DNA of 64,000 bases from Psychromonas aquimarina ATCC BAA-1526. GTDB taxonomy: Bacteria; Pseudomonadota; Gammaproteobacteria; Enterobacterales; Psychromonadaceae. The DNA is taken from assembly GCF_000428725.1 (NCBI RefSeq), contig NZ_AUAM01000028.1:1-64000 (forward strand). Direction: 5' to 3'. Both the position numbers and the translations under genes were made by a program. This document shows, piece by piece, positions 19,885-27,819 of the stretch; position 1 is the first letter of the stretch, and each line of letters begins with the position of its first letter. The notes beneath the pieces were generated by a model, which was not told the DNA's origin, searched no databases, and worked only from the letters and a program-made list of their open reading frames with translations.

Positions 19885-20403
19885 TTACAGTAATAACTCG
19901 ATCTCCTGGAGAATTTGTAAACACCACTGCTCGATACGCTCATCACTAAGCTCATATTGAGAGTCTTCATCAAGTGCCAGACCCATAAACTGTGTGCCGT
20001 CTGCAGTTAATGCTTTAGATGCGCTGAACTGGTAGCCTTCTGTCGGCCAGTAACCGATAAACTGCGGGGCCTGCGGAGATAACTGTTGATGGAGCATACC
20101 CACTGCGTCAATAAACCATTCTCCATAACCTTCCTGATCACCTAAGCCGTATAAAGCGATTATCTTGCCTTCCGCATTAACTGACTCAAGTTCATCCCAG
20201 ATTGCTCCCCAGTCTTCCTGCAGTTCGCCGTAATCCCATGTGGAAATACCGAGAATAAGAATATCATAATCATTTATCTTGCTAAGCGGCTCGGTTTTTA
20301 TGTTAAATACATCCACTAGATCTGCACCTATGCAGGCTTGAATTTTTTCAGCCGCGATTTCTGTATAACAAGTGCTGGAACCGTAAAATAAACCAATTTT
20401 CAT
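19885..20403 (-). CDS. fldB: Flavodoxin FldB
   Basis: A small FMN electron carrier of 172 residues (E. coli FldB has 173). The phosphate-binding loop is [15 protein letters not shown] at the N terminus, and the flavin-ring loops are [13 protein letters not shown] and [15 protein letters not shown]. It diverges from xerD with 36 bases between the starts, the same neighbourhood as in E. coli. It probably supplies low-potential electrons to radical-SAM and biosynthetic enzymes. Its choice as FldB rather than FldA rests on synteny and overall sequence. Confidence 0.93.
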   Translation of the reverse strand: MKIGLFYGSSTCYTEIAAEKIQACIGADLVDVFNIKTEPLSKINDYDILILGISTWDYGELQEDWGAIWDELESVNAEGKIIALYGLGDQEGYGEWFIDAVGMLHQQLSPQAPQFIGYWPTEGYQFSASKALTADGTQFMGLALDEDSQYELSDERIEQWCLQILQEIELLL

Positions 20404-20439
20404 AATTAAAACCTTAGCAGGAAAGAAGAGGAGAGTTTA

Positions 20440-21336
20440 ATGGAAGAATTAACCATTGACCAATTTTTAGATTCATTATGGCTAGAGCGGGGATTATCAA
20501 AAAATACGCTGGATTCTTATCGTCATGATCTGCGTCTGGTTGAAGATTTCCTGCATAATAACGGCCGGACATTAACTAATGCCGATTTTTCGGATTTAAG
20601 TGATTATTTCAGTTTTAGATTAAACTGTGACAAAGAATATAAGAACAGTTCAACCGCCCGTTTGATGAGTGCCTTACGCCGTTATTACCAGTATTTATGC
20701 AGAGAGAAAATCAGACAAGATGATCCCAGCGCAAAACTGCAAAGTCCTAAAACCATTAAACCACTGCCGAAATCGTTATCCGAGTCTGAAGTTGACGGTT
20801 TGTTATCAGCTCCGGAACTTAGTGATGTGGTGCAGTTTCGTGATAAGGCTATGTTAGAGCTTTTATATGCAACGGGGCTGCGTGTTACAGAACTAGTTGG
20901 TTTAACCATGGAGGAGATAAATCTGCAGCAGGGGGTGGTGCGTATTACCGGTAAAGGTAACAAAACACGCCTGGTTCCTTTAGGTGAAGAAGCGGTTTAC
21001 TGGGTTGAACGCTACCTTGAAGAGGCGCGGGCAGAGCTGCTGAAAGGGCAGAGCAGTGATATTTTATTCCCCAGCCGCCGTGCAAAAGTAATGGTGCGGC
21101 AGACATTCTGGCATCGTATTAAATTTTATGCGCAGGTCTGCGGGATAGATAAGGAAGCATTATCTCCCCATGTATTGCGTCATGCTTTTGCCACACATTT
21201 ATTAAATTATGGTGCAGACTTAAGGGTAGTGCAGATGTTATTAGGCCATAGTGATCTATCTACAACGCAGATATACACCCATATTGCGCAGGACAGGTTA
21301 AAGGATCTGCACCAGGAGCATCACCCGAGAGCGTAG
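20440..21336 (+). CDS. xerD: Site-specific tyrosine recombinase XerD
   Basis: Acts with XerC and FtsK at dif to resolve chromosome dimers. The 298-residue protein has the N-terminal core-binding domain (about 5-90) and the catalytic domain (about 110-290). The catalytic residues are Arg in ATGLRVTELVGL, Lys in GKGNKTRLVPL, His-x-x-Arg in SPHVLRHAFATHLL, His in [11 protein letters not shown] and the nucleophile Tyr279 in QIYTHI, the same number as in E. coli. The ribosome site AGGAG precedes the ATG. The gene is intact, but two further copies of its last 39 codons follow it, before dsbC. The xerD-dsbC-recJ order is conserved. Confidence 0.97.
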   Translation: MEELTIDQFLDSLWLERGLSKNTLDSYRHDLRLVEDFLHNNGRTLTNADFSDLSDYFSFRLNCDKEYKNSSTARLMSALRRYYQYLCREKIRQDDPSAKLQSPKTIKPLPKSLSESEVDGLLSAPELSDVVQFRDKAMLELLYATGLRVTELVGLTMEEINLQQGVVRITGKGNKTRLVPLGEEAVYWVERYLEEARAELLKGQSSDILFPSRRAKVMVRQTFWHRIKFYAQVCGIDKEALSPHVLRHAFATHLLNYGADLRVVQMLLGHSDLSTTQIYTHIAQDRLKDLHQEHHPRA

Positions 21337-21368
21337 CTGCTTATTAAATTATGTTATGAAGTAAAAAT

Positions 21369-21485
21369 CTAAGAGTAGTGCAGATGTTATTAGGTCATAG
21401 TGATCTTTCTACAACGCAGATATACACCCATATTGCGCAGGACAGGTTAAAAGACCAGCATCAGGAACATCATCCGAGAGCGTAA
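21369..21485 (+). pseudogene. xerD C-terminal fragment, copy 2
   Basis: Encodes, in frame and without interruption, the last 38 residues of XerD plus a stop codon, from [10 protein letters not shown] to HHPRA, including the nucleophile tyrosine context QIYTHI. Compared with the intact gene there are 11 base differences over 117 bases. Ten are silent, counting the stop change TAG to TAA, and one gives Leu to Gln. There is no start codon with a ribosome site and a TGA lies 12 bases upstream in frame. It is therefore a gene fragment rather than an expressed gene. Confidence 0.9.
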
Positions 21486-21520
21486 CTACTGCTTATTAAA
21501 TTATGTTATGGAGTAAAAAT

Positions 21521-21637
21521 CTAAGAGTAGTGCAGATGTTATTAGGGCATAGTGATCTGTCTACAACGCAGATATACACCCATATTGCGCAGGACAGATT
21601 AAAAGATCTGCATCAGGAGCATCACCCGAGAGCGTAG
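21521..21637 (+). pseudogene. xerD C-terminal fragment, copy 3
   Basis: A second in-frame copy of the last 38 XerD codons plus stop. It differs from the intact gene at 7 bases, all silent. Relative to copy 2 it differs at 8 bases, most at third codon positions. No translation start is visible. It ends about 107 bases before dsbC. Confidence 0.9.
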
Positions 21638-21744
21638 CCGCAGACAATTGTTACAAAATTTAAACATTCACAATTAAGGCTGTTCTGGGCATAATCACTG
21701 TTATATTATTTTTTCCCTGATTTTATGACCAACTTGAGGTTTTT

Positions 21745-22500
21745 ATGCGGACTATTTTTTCAAAAACAGGTGTGGCCTGCTTATTTGTATTAACCAGCTT
21801 CTCTTCTTTTACATCTGCGGCTGAATCTATTTCAAAAGAGATCTCAGAAAAGATCCAGGCAAAAATGCAGATGCTTAACATTCCAGTAAGCTCTGTCAGT
21901 AAATCTACTGTTGACGGTTTATATGAAGTGACTGCCGGTGGAGAGGTTTATTATATTAGTGAGAATATGAAGTATCTGGTGCACGGTAATATTTATGATT
22001 TAGATAATCAGATGCATAATTTGACGGAGCAGAAGCGCTCTAAACTGAGCAGAGATAGAATATCAGCCAACCTCAGTAAGTTACAGGCTTTTGAGAAAGA
22101 CATGATTGTTTATAAAGCAGAAGATGAAAAACATGTCATTACTGTCTTTACCGATACCAGCTGCGGCTACTGTCGTAAGCTGCATGAACAGATTGAAGAT
22201 TATAATAAGTTAGGTATTACTGTTCGCTATCTGGCTTTTCCACGGAGCGGCCCTAACACTGCTACCTATAATACAATGGTTTCAATCTGGTGTGCGGATG
22301 ATCCTGTTGCTGCCATGAATCTTGCTAAAAGCGGTAAACAGCCGGAATATAAAACTTGTAAAAATACGGTTAAGGAACAGTATGAGTTAGGTCAGTTTTT
22401 CGGCGTTAGGGGCACTCCGGCGATTATTTTAGAAGACGGCTCGCTTAAACCTGGGTATTTACCGGCAAATCGATTAATTCAGGTGTTAGAACAAAAATAA
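21745..22500 (+). CDS. dsbC: Thiol:disulfide isomerase DsbC
   Basis: A periplasmic homodimeric disulfide isomerase that corrects wrongly paired cysteines. The 251-residue protein has a signal peptide (cleavage likely after TSAAE near residue 27), an N-terminal dimerisation domain (about 30-85) and a thioredoxin-fold domain with the active site CGYC in DTSCGYCRKLH. The cis-proline loop is VRGTPAIIL. A second cysteine pair lies in the helical insert, as in other DsbC proteins. It follows xerD and precedes recJ as in E. coli. The xerD-tail array is in the region just upstream and may have moved the gene away from xerD read-through. Confidence 0.95.
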   Translation: MRTIFSKTGVACLFVLTSFSSFTSAAESISKEISEKIQAKMQMLNIPVSSVSKSTVDGLYEVTAGGEVYYISENMKYLVHGNIYDLDNQMHNLTEQKRSKLSRDRISANLSKLQAFEKDMIVYKAEDEKHVITVFTDTSCGYCRKLHEQIEDYNKLGITVRYLAFPRSGPNTATYNTMVSIWCADDPVAAMNLAKSGKQPEYKTCKNTVKEQYELGQFFGVRGTPAIILEDGSLKPGYLPANRLIQVLEQK

Positions 22501-22577
22501 TAGCGGACACTTTATACACCCATTCTACTTCGAGCCAGCCTCTTTAGTTTCTGGTTTTTGCATCTTGAGGTAGGTTG

Positions 22578-22620
22578 GGTATAAACTGCACCGATATTTC
22601 TCTATCGTGCAGTTTATACC
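22578..22620. repeat. Hairpin-forming inverted repeat between dsbC and recJ
   Basis: GGTATAAACTGCAC (22578-22591) and GTGCAGTTTATACC (22607-22620) are perfect 14-base arms. The pairing continues inward through CGATA and TATCG with a one-base bulge. Its left arm is also part of a weaker inverted pair, from TATACACCCATTCTAC (about 22511) to GTAGGTTGGGTATA (about 22570-22583). No T run follows. It may be a small non-coding mobile repeat or an mRNA 3' hairpin. Confidence 0.6.
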
Positions 22621-22650
22621 AATTGCATACGTATTTTTTTTACCGGAGCA

Positions 22651-24387
22651 ATGGTTTTATTTATGACCCCAATTCAAGTAAAAACTAGAATCCCAGTTGA
22701 TTGTGGTTTTCTTAATCTTTCCTGCTCACCGCTGTTAAAGCAGCTTTATGCTAATCGCGGTATCAATAGTGCGCTCGAGCTGGACAACAGCACCAAAAAC
22801 TTGTTAGCCGCCAGTCAGTTAAAGGGCATTACGGCCGCCTGTGAACTGCTCTATCAGGCGTTATTATCCTCGCAGAAAATAATTGTTGTCGGAGACTTCG
22901 ATGCCGATGGTGCAACAAGTACTGCATTGAGTATTTTAGCGCTGCGAGCATTAGGTTTTAGTAATATTGACTACCTTATCCCCAACCGCTTTGATTACGG
23001 CTACGGCTTAAGTCCCGAAATAGTTGATTTAGCAATAGGGAAAGGCGCGCAGCTGCTGATGACCGTTGATAATGGTATTTCCAGTATTTCCGGTGTTAAA
23101 TATGCAAAAGATAAAGGCCTGCAGGTCTTAGTGACAGACCACCACCTGCCTGGTGAAGAGCTGCCCGATGCCGATGCCATTGTTAATCCTAATCAATGTG
23201 GTTGTGATTTCCCTAGTAAAAACCTTGCCGGTGTCGGTGTGGCCTTTTATATCATGCTGGCGCTGCGTTCATTTATGAACAGCAAAGGTTATTTTGAAAA
23301 TATTAAAGCGCCTAATCTTGCATCTTTGTTAGATATTGTTGCTTTAGGTACAGTTGCCGATGTGGTTACTTTGGATTCTAATAACCGTACCTTAGTACAG
23401 CAGGGATTAGCCCGTATTCGTGCCGGCGTATGCCGTCCCGGGATTAGTGCTTTAATTAATGTTGCTAAACGAAATCAGGCGCAGCTTGTCGCTTCTGATC
23501 TAGGTTTTTCACTGGGGCCAAGGTTAAATGCCGCCGGGCGCTTAGACGAAATGAGTTACGGGGTTGAGCTGCTGCTGTGTGAAAATCCAGAACGGGCGAA
23601 TATTATTGCTAACGAACTTGATGCACTGAATCAGTCCCGCCGTGAAATTGAACAGGGCATGCAGGATGAAGCGTTAAAAACACTGGCGGACTTAACTGTA
23701 GATGAAAAAAATATTCCCTATGCTATCTGTCTGTTTGAAGCTGACTGGCATCAAGGTGTGATCGGCCTGGTTGCTTCGCGGATTAAAGAGTCTTATTACC
23801 GGCCGACTTTTGCGTTTGCTAAAGCTGCTAATGGGGAAATAAAAGCTTCCGGACGCTCTATTCCCGGTGTGCATCTGCGCGATATGCTGGGTCTGGTTGA
23901 TAAAAAAATTCCCAATGTAATTTTAAAATTCGGCGGTCACGCAATGGCAGCCGGTCTTTCTCTGAAAGAGCAGGATTTTAAACTGTTTGAGAAAACATTA
24001 AATGAGGTTTTAAATGAACAGCTTGACTCAGAACTGTTAAACAATGTTATTTTGTCAGACGGACAGTTAAGTTCAACTCAGTTTAGTCTGGAGCAGGCGT
24101 TGGAGCTGCGGGATGCCGGTCCATGGGGGCAGGGGTTCCCTGCTCCACTGTTTGACGGTTCATTTAAGCTGTTACAGCAGCGTCTGGTTGGCGCTAAGCA
24201 TCTAAAAATGACGCTGGAAATTGACGGTACTGTAATTGATGCAATTGCTTTTAATGTTGATCTTGATTTTTGGCCTAATCCATTGGTAAAAAAGGTTTAT
24301 TGCGCCTACCGTTTAGATATTAATGAGTTCAGAGGAAACCGCAGCGTACAGATAATAGTGGAGTTGTTACAACCCGAAAACCCTTAA
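22651..24387 (+). CDS. recJ: Single-stranded-DNA-specific exonuclease RecJ
   Basis: A 5'-3' exonuclease on single-stranded DNA used in RecF-pathway recombination and mismatch repair. The protein has about 574-578 residues (E. coli 577). It has the DHH phosphoesterase motifs VVGDFDADGATST (motif I), TVDNGIS, TDHHLP and GTVADVV, and the DHHA1 motif KFGGHAMAAG near residue 430, followed by the OB-type C-terminal domain. The start is uncertain between 22651 (very close to GGAG) and 22663, where MTPIQV aligns better with E. coli. It is third in the xerD-dsbC-recJ set. Confidence 0.95.
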   Translation: MVLFMTPIQVKTRIPVDCGFLNLSCSPLLKQLYANRGINSALELDNSTKNLLAASQLKGITAACELLYQALLSSQKIIVVGDFDADGATSTALSILALRALGFSNIDYLIPNRFDYGYGLSPEIVDLAIGKGAQLLMTVDNGISSISGVKYAKDKGLQVLVTDHHLPGEELPDADAIVNPNQCGCDFPSKNLAGVGVAFYIMLALRSFMNSKGYFENIKAPNLASLLDIVALGTVADVVTLDSNNRTLVQQGLARIRAGVCRPGISALINVAKRNQAQLVASDLGFSLGPRLNAAGRLDEMSYGVELLLCENPERANIIANELDALNQSRREIEQGMQDEALKTLADLTVDEKNIPYAICLFEADWHQGVIGLVASRIKESYYRPTFAFAKAANGEIKASGRSIPGVHLRDMLGLVDKKIPNVILKFGGHAMAAGLSLKEQDFKLFEKTLNEVLNEQLDSELLNNVILSDGQLSSTQFSLEQALELRDAGPWGQGFPAPLFDGSFKLLQQRLVGAKHLKMTLEIDGTVIDAIAFNVDLDFWPNPLVKKVYCAYRLDINEFRGNRSVQIIVELLQPENP

Positions 24388-24426
24388 CCGTAAACAAGTC
24401 GATTTATTAAAGACAAGGAAAATTTT

Positions 24427-25845
24427 TTGCGATTACTCTTTTTGTTATTTTTGATTGCGTTTTCTGTGCAGCTTACGGCCTCGGAAAAAACGCTCTATGC
24501 GCAGGAGTCAGATAGTTATATCACGGAACAAAGTGAACTTGTTTTTAGTGAACAGGAGTTGCGCTGGATGGAAGATAATCCGACTGTCACTGTGATTGGT
24601 GCTCCTGCCTGGTTTCCCTATGAAGGTTTTGATGAAGAGGGGCAGTTTGTGGGTATTGTGGCTGAAGTTCTGAAACTGATTTCAGAAAAATCAGGGTTAA
24701 AGTTTGAAGTCACTAATACAAACAGCTGGAGTAATACCATACAGCTCGGCAAAGTGCAGAAAGCTGATATTATCTCAGGCAGCACTTCTAACCCGCAGAT
24801 TGAAAAGCAGTACCGCGCAACTTACAGCACCATTGAAAATCCGGTGGTGATGATTGCTCGTGGAGATATTCATCATATTACTGACTTAAATGCAGCCAAA
24901 GATCTGCGTATCGCAGTGATGGGACAAAGCGGCTACGGGCAGGAGATTATTGCTAATTATCCGGATATTGATTTTGTTAAAGTTGACTCTATTAATGAAG
25001 CACTGCTGGGCGTTGCAGATGATAACTATGATGTGGTTTTATTAAGTATGGCGGAAGCCAGTTACCAGATGGCGCAGTTAGGCCTTTATGAACTGCGTGT
25101 TGTTGGTATTACCGATATCCATATGCAGTTAACCCTGTTTGTTAACCGTGACAAACCGGTATTATGGAACATTATCAATAAAGTTAAAAAAAGTGAAACA
25201 ACCCAGGAACGCCATCAGATATTATCTAAGTGGGTACAGTATAAATATATAGACCGCTCTTCACCCGGGCGTATGCGTGTCTCACTATTTCTTATTGCTG
25301 TGATTATGGTTTTTCTTTTGTATCGCCATAGTTTATTAAAGAAACACAGCAGGCAGCTGAAAGCTCTGTCGCAGACGGATAAATTAACCGGCTGTTGTAA
25401 CCGCCTCTACCTGGATCAGGTTTTACGCCTTAAAATTGCACAAAGTCAGCGTTATAAAACCAGATGCAGCCTGATTCTTATTGATATAGACCACTTTAAG
25501 CTGATTAATGATAATTTGGGTTATCTGCAGGGAGATAAGGTATTAGCTGCGCTTAGCGGTTTATTAAGCAGTAGACTGCAGAGCGGTGATGTCTTAGGCC
25601 GCTGGGGGGGCGGGCAGTTTTTAATAGTCTGTCCGGAAACCAGCCTGAATGAAGCTTCGAGGCAGGCAGAAGAGATAAGAGCTGCGGTTAACCGCTTTGC
25701 CTTTTCAGGAGGAGGGGAACAGACGGCCAGCTTTGGTGTTGTTCAGTTTAATGATAATGAATCAGTTGAAAAATGCCTGAGCCGTGCTGATGATGCTCTG
25801 CATTCAGCCCAAAAAAACGGCTTTAATCAAGTACATGCTTCTTAA
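24427..25845 (+). CDS. Periplasmic solute-binding sensor fused to a degenerate GGDEF domain
   Basis: A 472-residue membrane protein. It has a signal peptide (1-19), a periplasmic SBP_bac_3-type domain (about 45-270), one transmembrane helix (about 283-300) and a cytoplasmic GGDEF-fold domain (about 312-472). Domain landmarks such as TDKLTGCCNRLYLD and LIDIDHFKLINDNLGYLQGD are kept. The signature is GGGQF where GGDEF or GGEEF is expected, so the catalytic acid is missing. The inhibitory RxxD site is also not seen. It is therefore probably not an active diguanylate cyclase and may bind GTP or signal by interaction. The TTG start at 24427 has AAGGAA 6 bases upstream. Confidence 0.85.
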   Translation: MRLLFLLFLIAFSVQLTASEKTLYAQESDSYITEQSELVFSEQELRWMEDNPTVTVIGAPAWFPYEGFDEEGQFVGIVAEVLKLISEKSGLKFEVTNTNSWSNTIQLGKVQKADIISGSTSNPQIEKQYRATYSTIENPVVMIARGDIHHITDLNAAKDLRIAVMGQSGYGQEIIANYPDIDFVKVDSINEALLGVADDNYDVVLLSMAEASYQMAQLGLYELRVVGITDIHMQLTLFVNRDKPVLWNIINKVKKSETTQERHQILSKWVQYKYIDRSSPGRMRVSLFLIAVIMVFLLYRHSLLKKHSRQLKALSQTDKLTGCCNRLYLDQVLRLKIAQSQRYKTRCSLILIDIDHFKLINDNLGYLQGDKVLAALSGLLSSRLQSGDVLGRWGGGQFLIVCPETSLNEASRQAEEIRAAVNRFAFSGGGEQTASFGVVQFNDNESVEKCLSRADDALHSAQKNGFNQVHAS

Positions 25846-25895
25846 GCTTATAAACTCGCTATTAAGGGATAATACTCCCCTTAATAGCTGTCGTT

Positions 25896-26360
25896 TTATA
25901 CTGCACCGTCAAAATCAAGCTGGCGCCAGGCTTCATAAACAAAGACTGATACTGCATTAGACAGGTTCATGGAGCGGCTTTCAGCCTTCATTGGAATGCG
26001 CAGCTTTTGTTCAAGCGGCAGTGCATCTAAAATTTCAGCCGGTAAACCACGGGTTTCCGGACCGAACAGTAAAATATCTCCCGACTGAAAAGCCGCGTTA
26101 CTGTGAAATGTTGTGGTTTTTGTGGTGCAGGCAAAAATTCTTTTTCCGGCAGTCGCGTTTAAAAATGCCTGGTAATTCTTGTGACGGTGAACATGGGTCA
26201 TTTCATGATAATCAAGTCCGGCTCTACGTACTTTTTTATCATCCAGGTCGAACCCCAGCGGTTCAATTAAATGTAATACGCAGCCCGTATTCGCACACAA
26301 ACGGATAATATTACCTGTGTTCGGCGGAATTTCAGGTTCAAACAGAGCGACTTCAATCAT
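25896..26360 (-). CDS. trmL: tRNA (cytidine/uridine-2'-O-)-methyltransferase TrmL
   Basis: Methylates the ribose at wobble position 34 of leucine tRNAs. The 154-residue SPOUT-fold protein has the family N terminus [20 protein letters not shown], the knot sequences [10 protein letters not shown] and [20 protein letters not shown], and the length expected for TrmL (E. coli 157). It converges with the GGDEF gene; the 50-base gap contains an AT-rich stretch. The histidine kinase gene starts beyond it in the same direction, but a link in function is not expected. Confidence 0.95.
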   Translation of the reverse strand: MIEVALFEPEIPPNTGNIIRLCANTGCVLHLIEPLGFDLDDKKVRRAGLDYHEMTHVHRHKNYQAFLNATAGKRIFACTTKTTTFHSNAAFQSGDILLFGPETRGLPAEILDALPLEQKLRIPMKAESRSMNLSNAVSVFVYEAWRQLDFDGAV

Positions 26361-26377
26361 CTTATTTACTTCTTATA

Positions 26378-27727
26378 TTATGAAAAACGGGGGAATTGTA
26401 AATGCATACATACCTGCTTATCAATATTTTCCGCCCAAATTTTACCGCCGTGTTTAAGCATGGCGTTTTCTGCAATACTCAAACCTAAACCGACCCCGCC
26501 CGTTTCTCTGTCTCTGGATTCATTGAGGCGATAAAAAGGACGAAAAATATTAGTCAGTTCACTCTCCGGGATTAATTCGCCGTCATTTTTAATGGTTAAA
26601 GTAATTGTTGACGGAGTCACTGCAATATAGACGCTGATTGTCTGCCGGGCATATTTAATCGCATTACGGATAATGTTCTCTATTGCCCGGTAGGCAAGCT
26701 CCGGGTAAATATTGATTGTTGTGGATGTTAATTCCGGGTAGGTAAAGGTTTTTGCATACTCATCTGCTTCAAATTTAGCATCCAGTAATAAATCTCCTAA
26801 AAACTCATTTAATGCAATGTCCTCTTTTCTGTCGTGAGTTAACTGAATGCGCGAAAGGTTGAGCATTTCTGCAATCATCAGCTCGATTCTTTGTGTTTCA
26901 AGCTCGATCCGCTGCAGTTCCTTACTGTCTCCTGCGTGTTTTTTATTGATTGCAAGTGCAAGGCCCAGGCGGGTCAGGGGAGAGCGCAGTTCATGGGAAA
27001 TGTCACTGAGCAGCCGCTGCTGGTTATTAAGCATATTTTTTAAGGAAAGCACCATCAGCTGCATGGAGCTGGCCAGCTGCGTAATTTCATCACTGTTTTT
27101 TATCTCAGGAAACTGTGTATCGAGGTCTCCTTGAGCAACCTGATTGGCAACATCTTTTAACTGACGCAGCGGATGGGTTAAGTGCCATGATAAAAATGCA
27201 CACAGCGGAGTGCTCACCGACAGGGCTGTGATAAGCAGCAGCAGCGGATTATCAATCAGCCACTCAATTAAGGCCAGTGACTCTTTCCTGTTCGGGGTTG
27301 AGACGTAGAGAAAAAGAGACTGCTGTTTATATTTGATAAGCGCAGGGCCTAAATAGGTTCTACTTTTATTTACTTTTTTTAAGGGGATTTGCGCTTCATT
27401 ACTGTCAAGAATAAACTGACGTATTTTTCTTGGAGCACGATCATTAATTAAACGGCCGGACGCATCAGTGAAAAAAATACTGCGGGATCCTCTTCTAGGA
27501 TCTGAATTTATTAATTGTACTGCGTTGGCTTCCGGATGGCGCTCGATATACCGCTGAATACGGTGTTTTTCTTTATTTAAGATGATAGAGTCAATTTTTG
27601 TAAGCGGCTGCAGCTGGCGACCGTCAAGCTTGGGTAATAAAATTAATGCGGTTGTCAGGAGCAGTATTAATAACCAGAAGGCTAGAAATATTTTGATAAA
27701 AAGTGAATTTAATGAAGTCAGCCGCAC
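26378..27727 (-). CDS. cpxA: Sensor histidine kinase, CpxA-like
   Basis: The sensor of an envelope-stress two-component system. The 449-residue protein has two transmembrane helices (about 9-29 and 160-180) flanking a periplasmic domain of about 130 residues. A HAMP linker (about 180-235) follows, then the H-box SDISHELRSPLTRLG, the N-box IENIIRNAIKYAR and the G-box GVGLGLSIAENA. The assignment to CpxA follows from its place behind the CpxR-like regulator and the divergent CpxP-like gene. The likely start is GTG at 27727, preceded by a hairpin and only a weak ribosome site. It lies 92 bases after the regulator gene. Confidence 0.85.
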   Translation of the reverse strand: MRLTSLNSLFIKIFLAFWLLILLLTTALILLPKLDGRQLQPLTKIDSIILNKEKHRIQRYIERHPEANAVQLINSDPRRGSRSIFFTDASGRLINDRAPRKIRQFILDSNEAQIPLKKVNKSRTYLGPALIKYKQQSLFLYVSTPNRKESLALIEWLIDNPLLLLITALSVSTPLCAFLSWHLTHPLRQLKDVANQVAQGDLDTQFPEIKNSDEITQLASSMQLMVLSLKNMLNNQQRLLSDISHELRSPLTRLGLALAINKKHAGDSKELQRIELETQRIELMIAEMLNLSRIQLTHDRKEDIALNEFLGDLLLDAKFEADEYAKTFTYPELTSTTINIYPELAYRAIENIIRNAIKYARQTISVYIAVTPSTITLTIKNDGELIPESELTNIFRPFYRLNESRDRETGGVGLGLSIAENAMLKHGGKIWAENIDKQVCMHLQFPRFS

Positions 27728-27756
27728 AGTAAGATCCCGTTATAAAAGATCTTACT
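27728..27756 (-). repeat. Hairpin directly before the cpxA start codon
   Basis: AGTAAGATC (27728-27736) and GATCTTACT (27748-27756) form a perfect 9-base stem ending at the base next to the GTG start of the kinase gene. In mRNA it could limit ribosome access and so set the kinase to regulator ratio. A second inverted pair (GGCGCC at 27771 and 27792) lies closer to cpxR. Confidence 0.5.
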
Positions 27757-27819
27757 ATAGCAGTAAATCAGGCGCCGGCTAAACAGCTAAAGGCGCCTAA
27801 CTGTAGAAGTTAATATTTA

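Larger units (their letters stand above)
21337..21637 (+). repeat. Tandem array of xerD 3'-end copies with near-identical spacers
   Basis: After the xerD stop come a 32-base spacer, a second xerD tail (21369-21485), a 35-base spacer and a third tail (21521-21637). The repeat period is 149 then 152 bases. The two spacers share CTTATTAAATTATGTTATG followed by AGTAAAAAT, with one substitution (A or G) and a 3-base length change. The spacer start resembles xerD codons for LLNY just before the tail. The third copy is not followed by a spacer; the sequence goes into the dsbC promoter region. Confidence 0.95.

Noticed and set aside
21369-21637. The xerD tails as expressed small proteins or as attC/dif-type sites
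   Set aside because: There is no start codon with a ribosome site, and the repeats do not have the inverted core structure of attC or the 28-base dif pattern.
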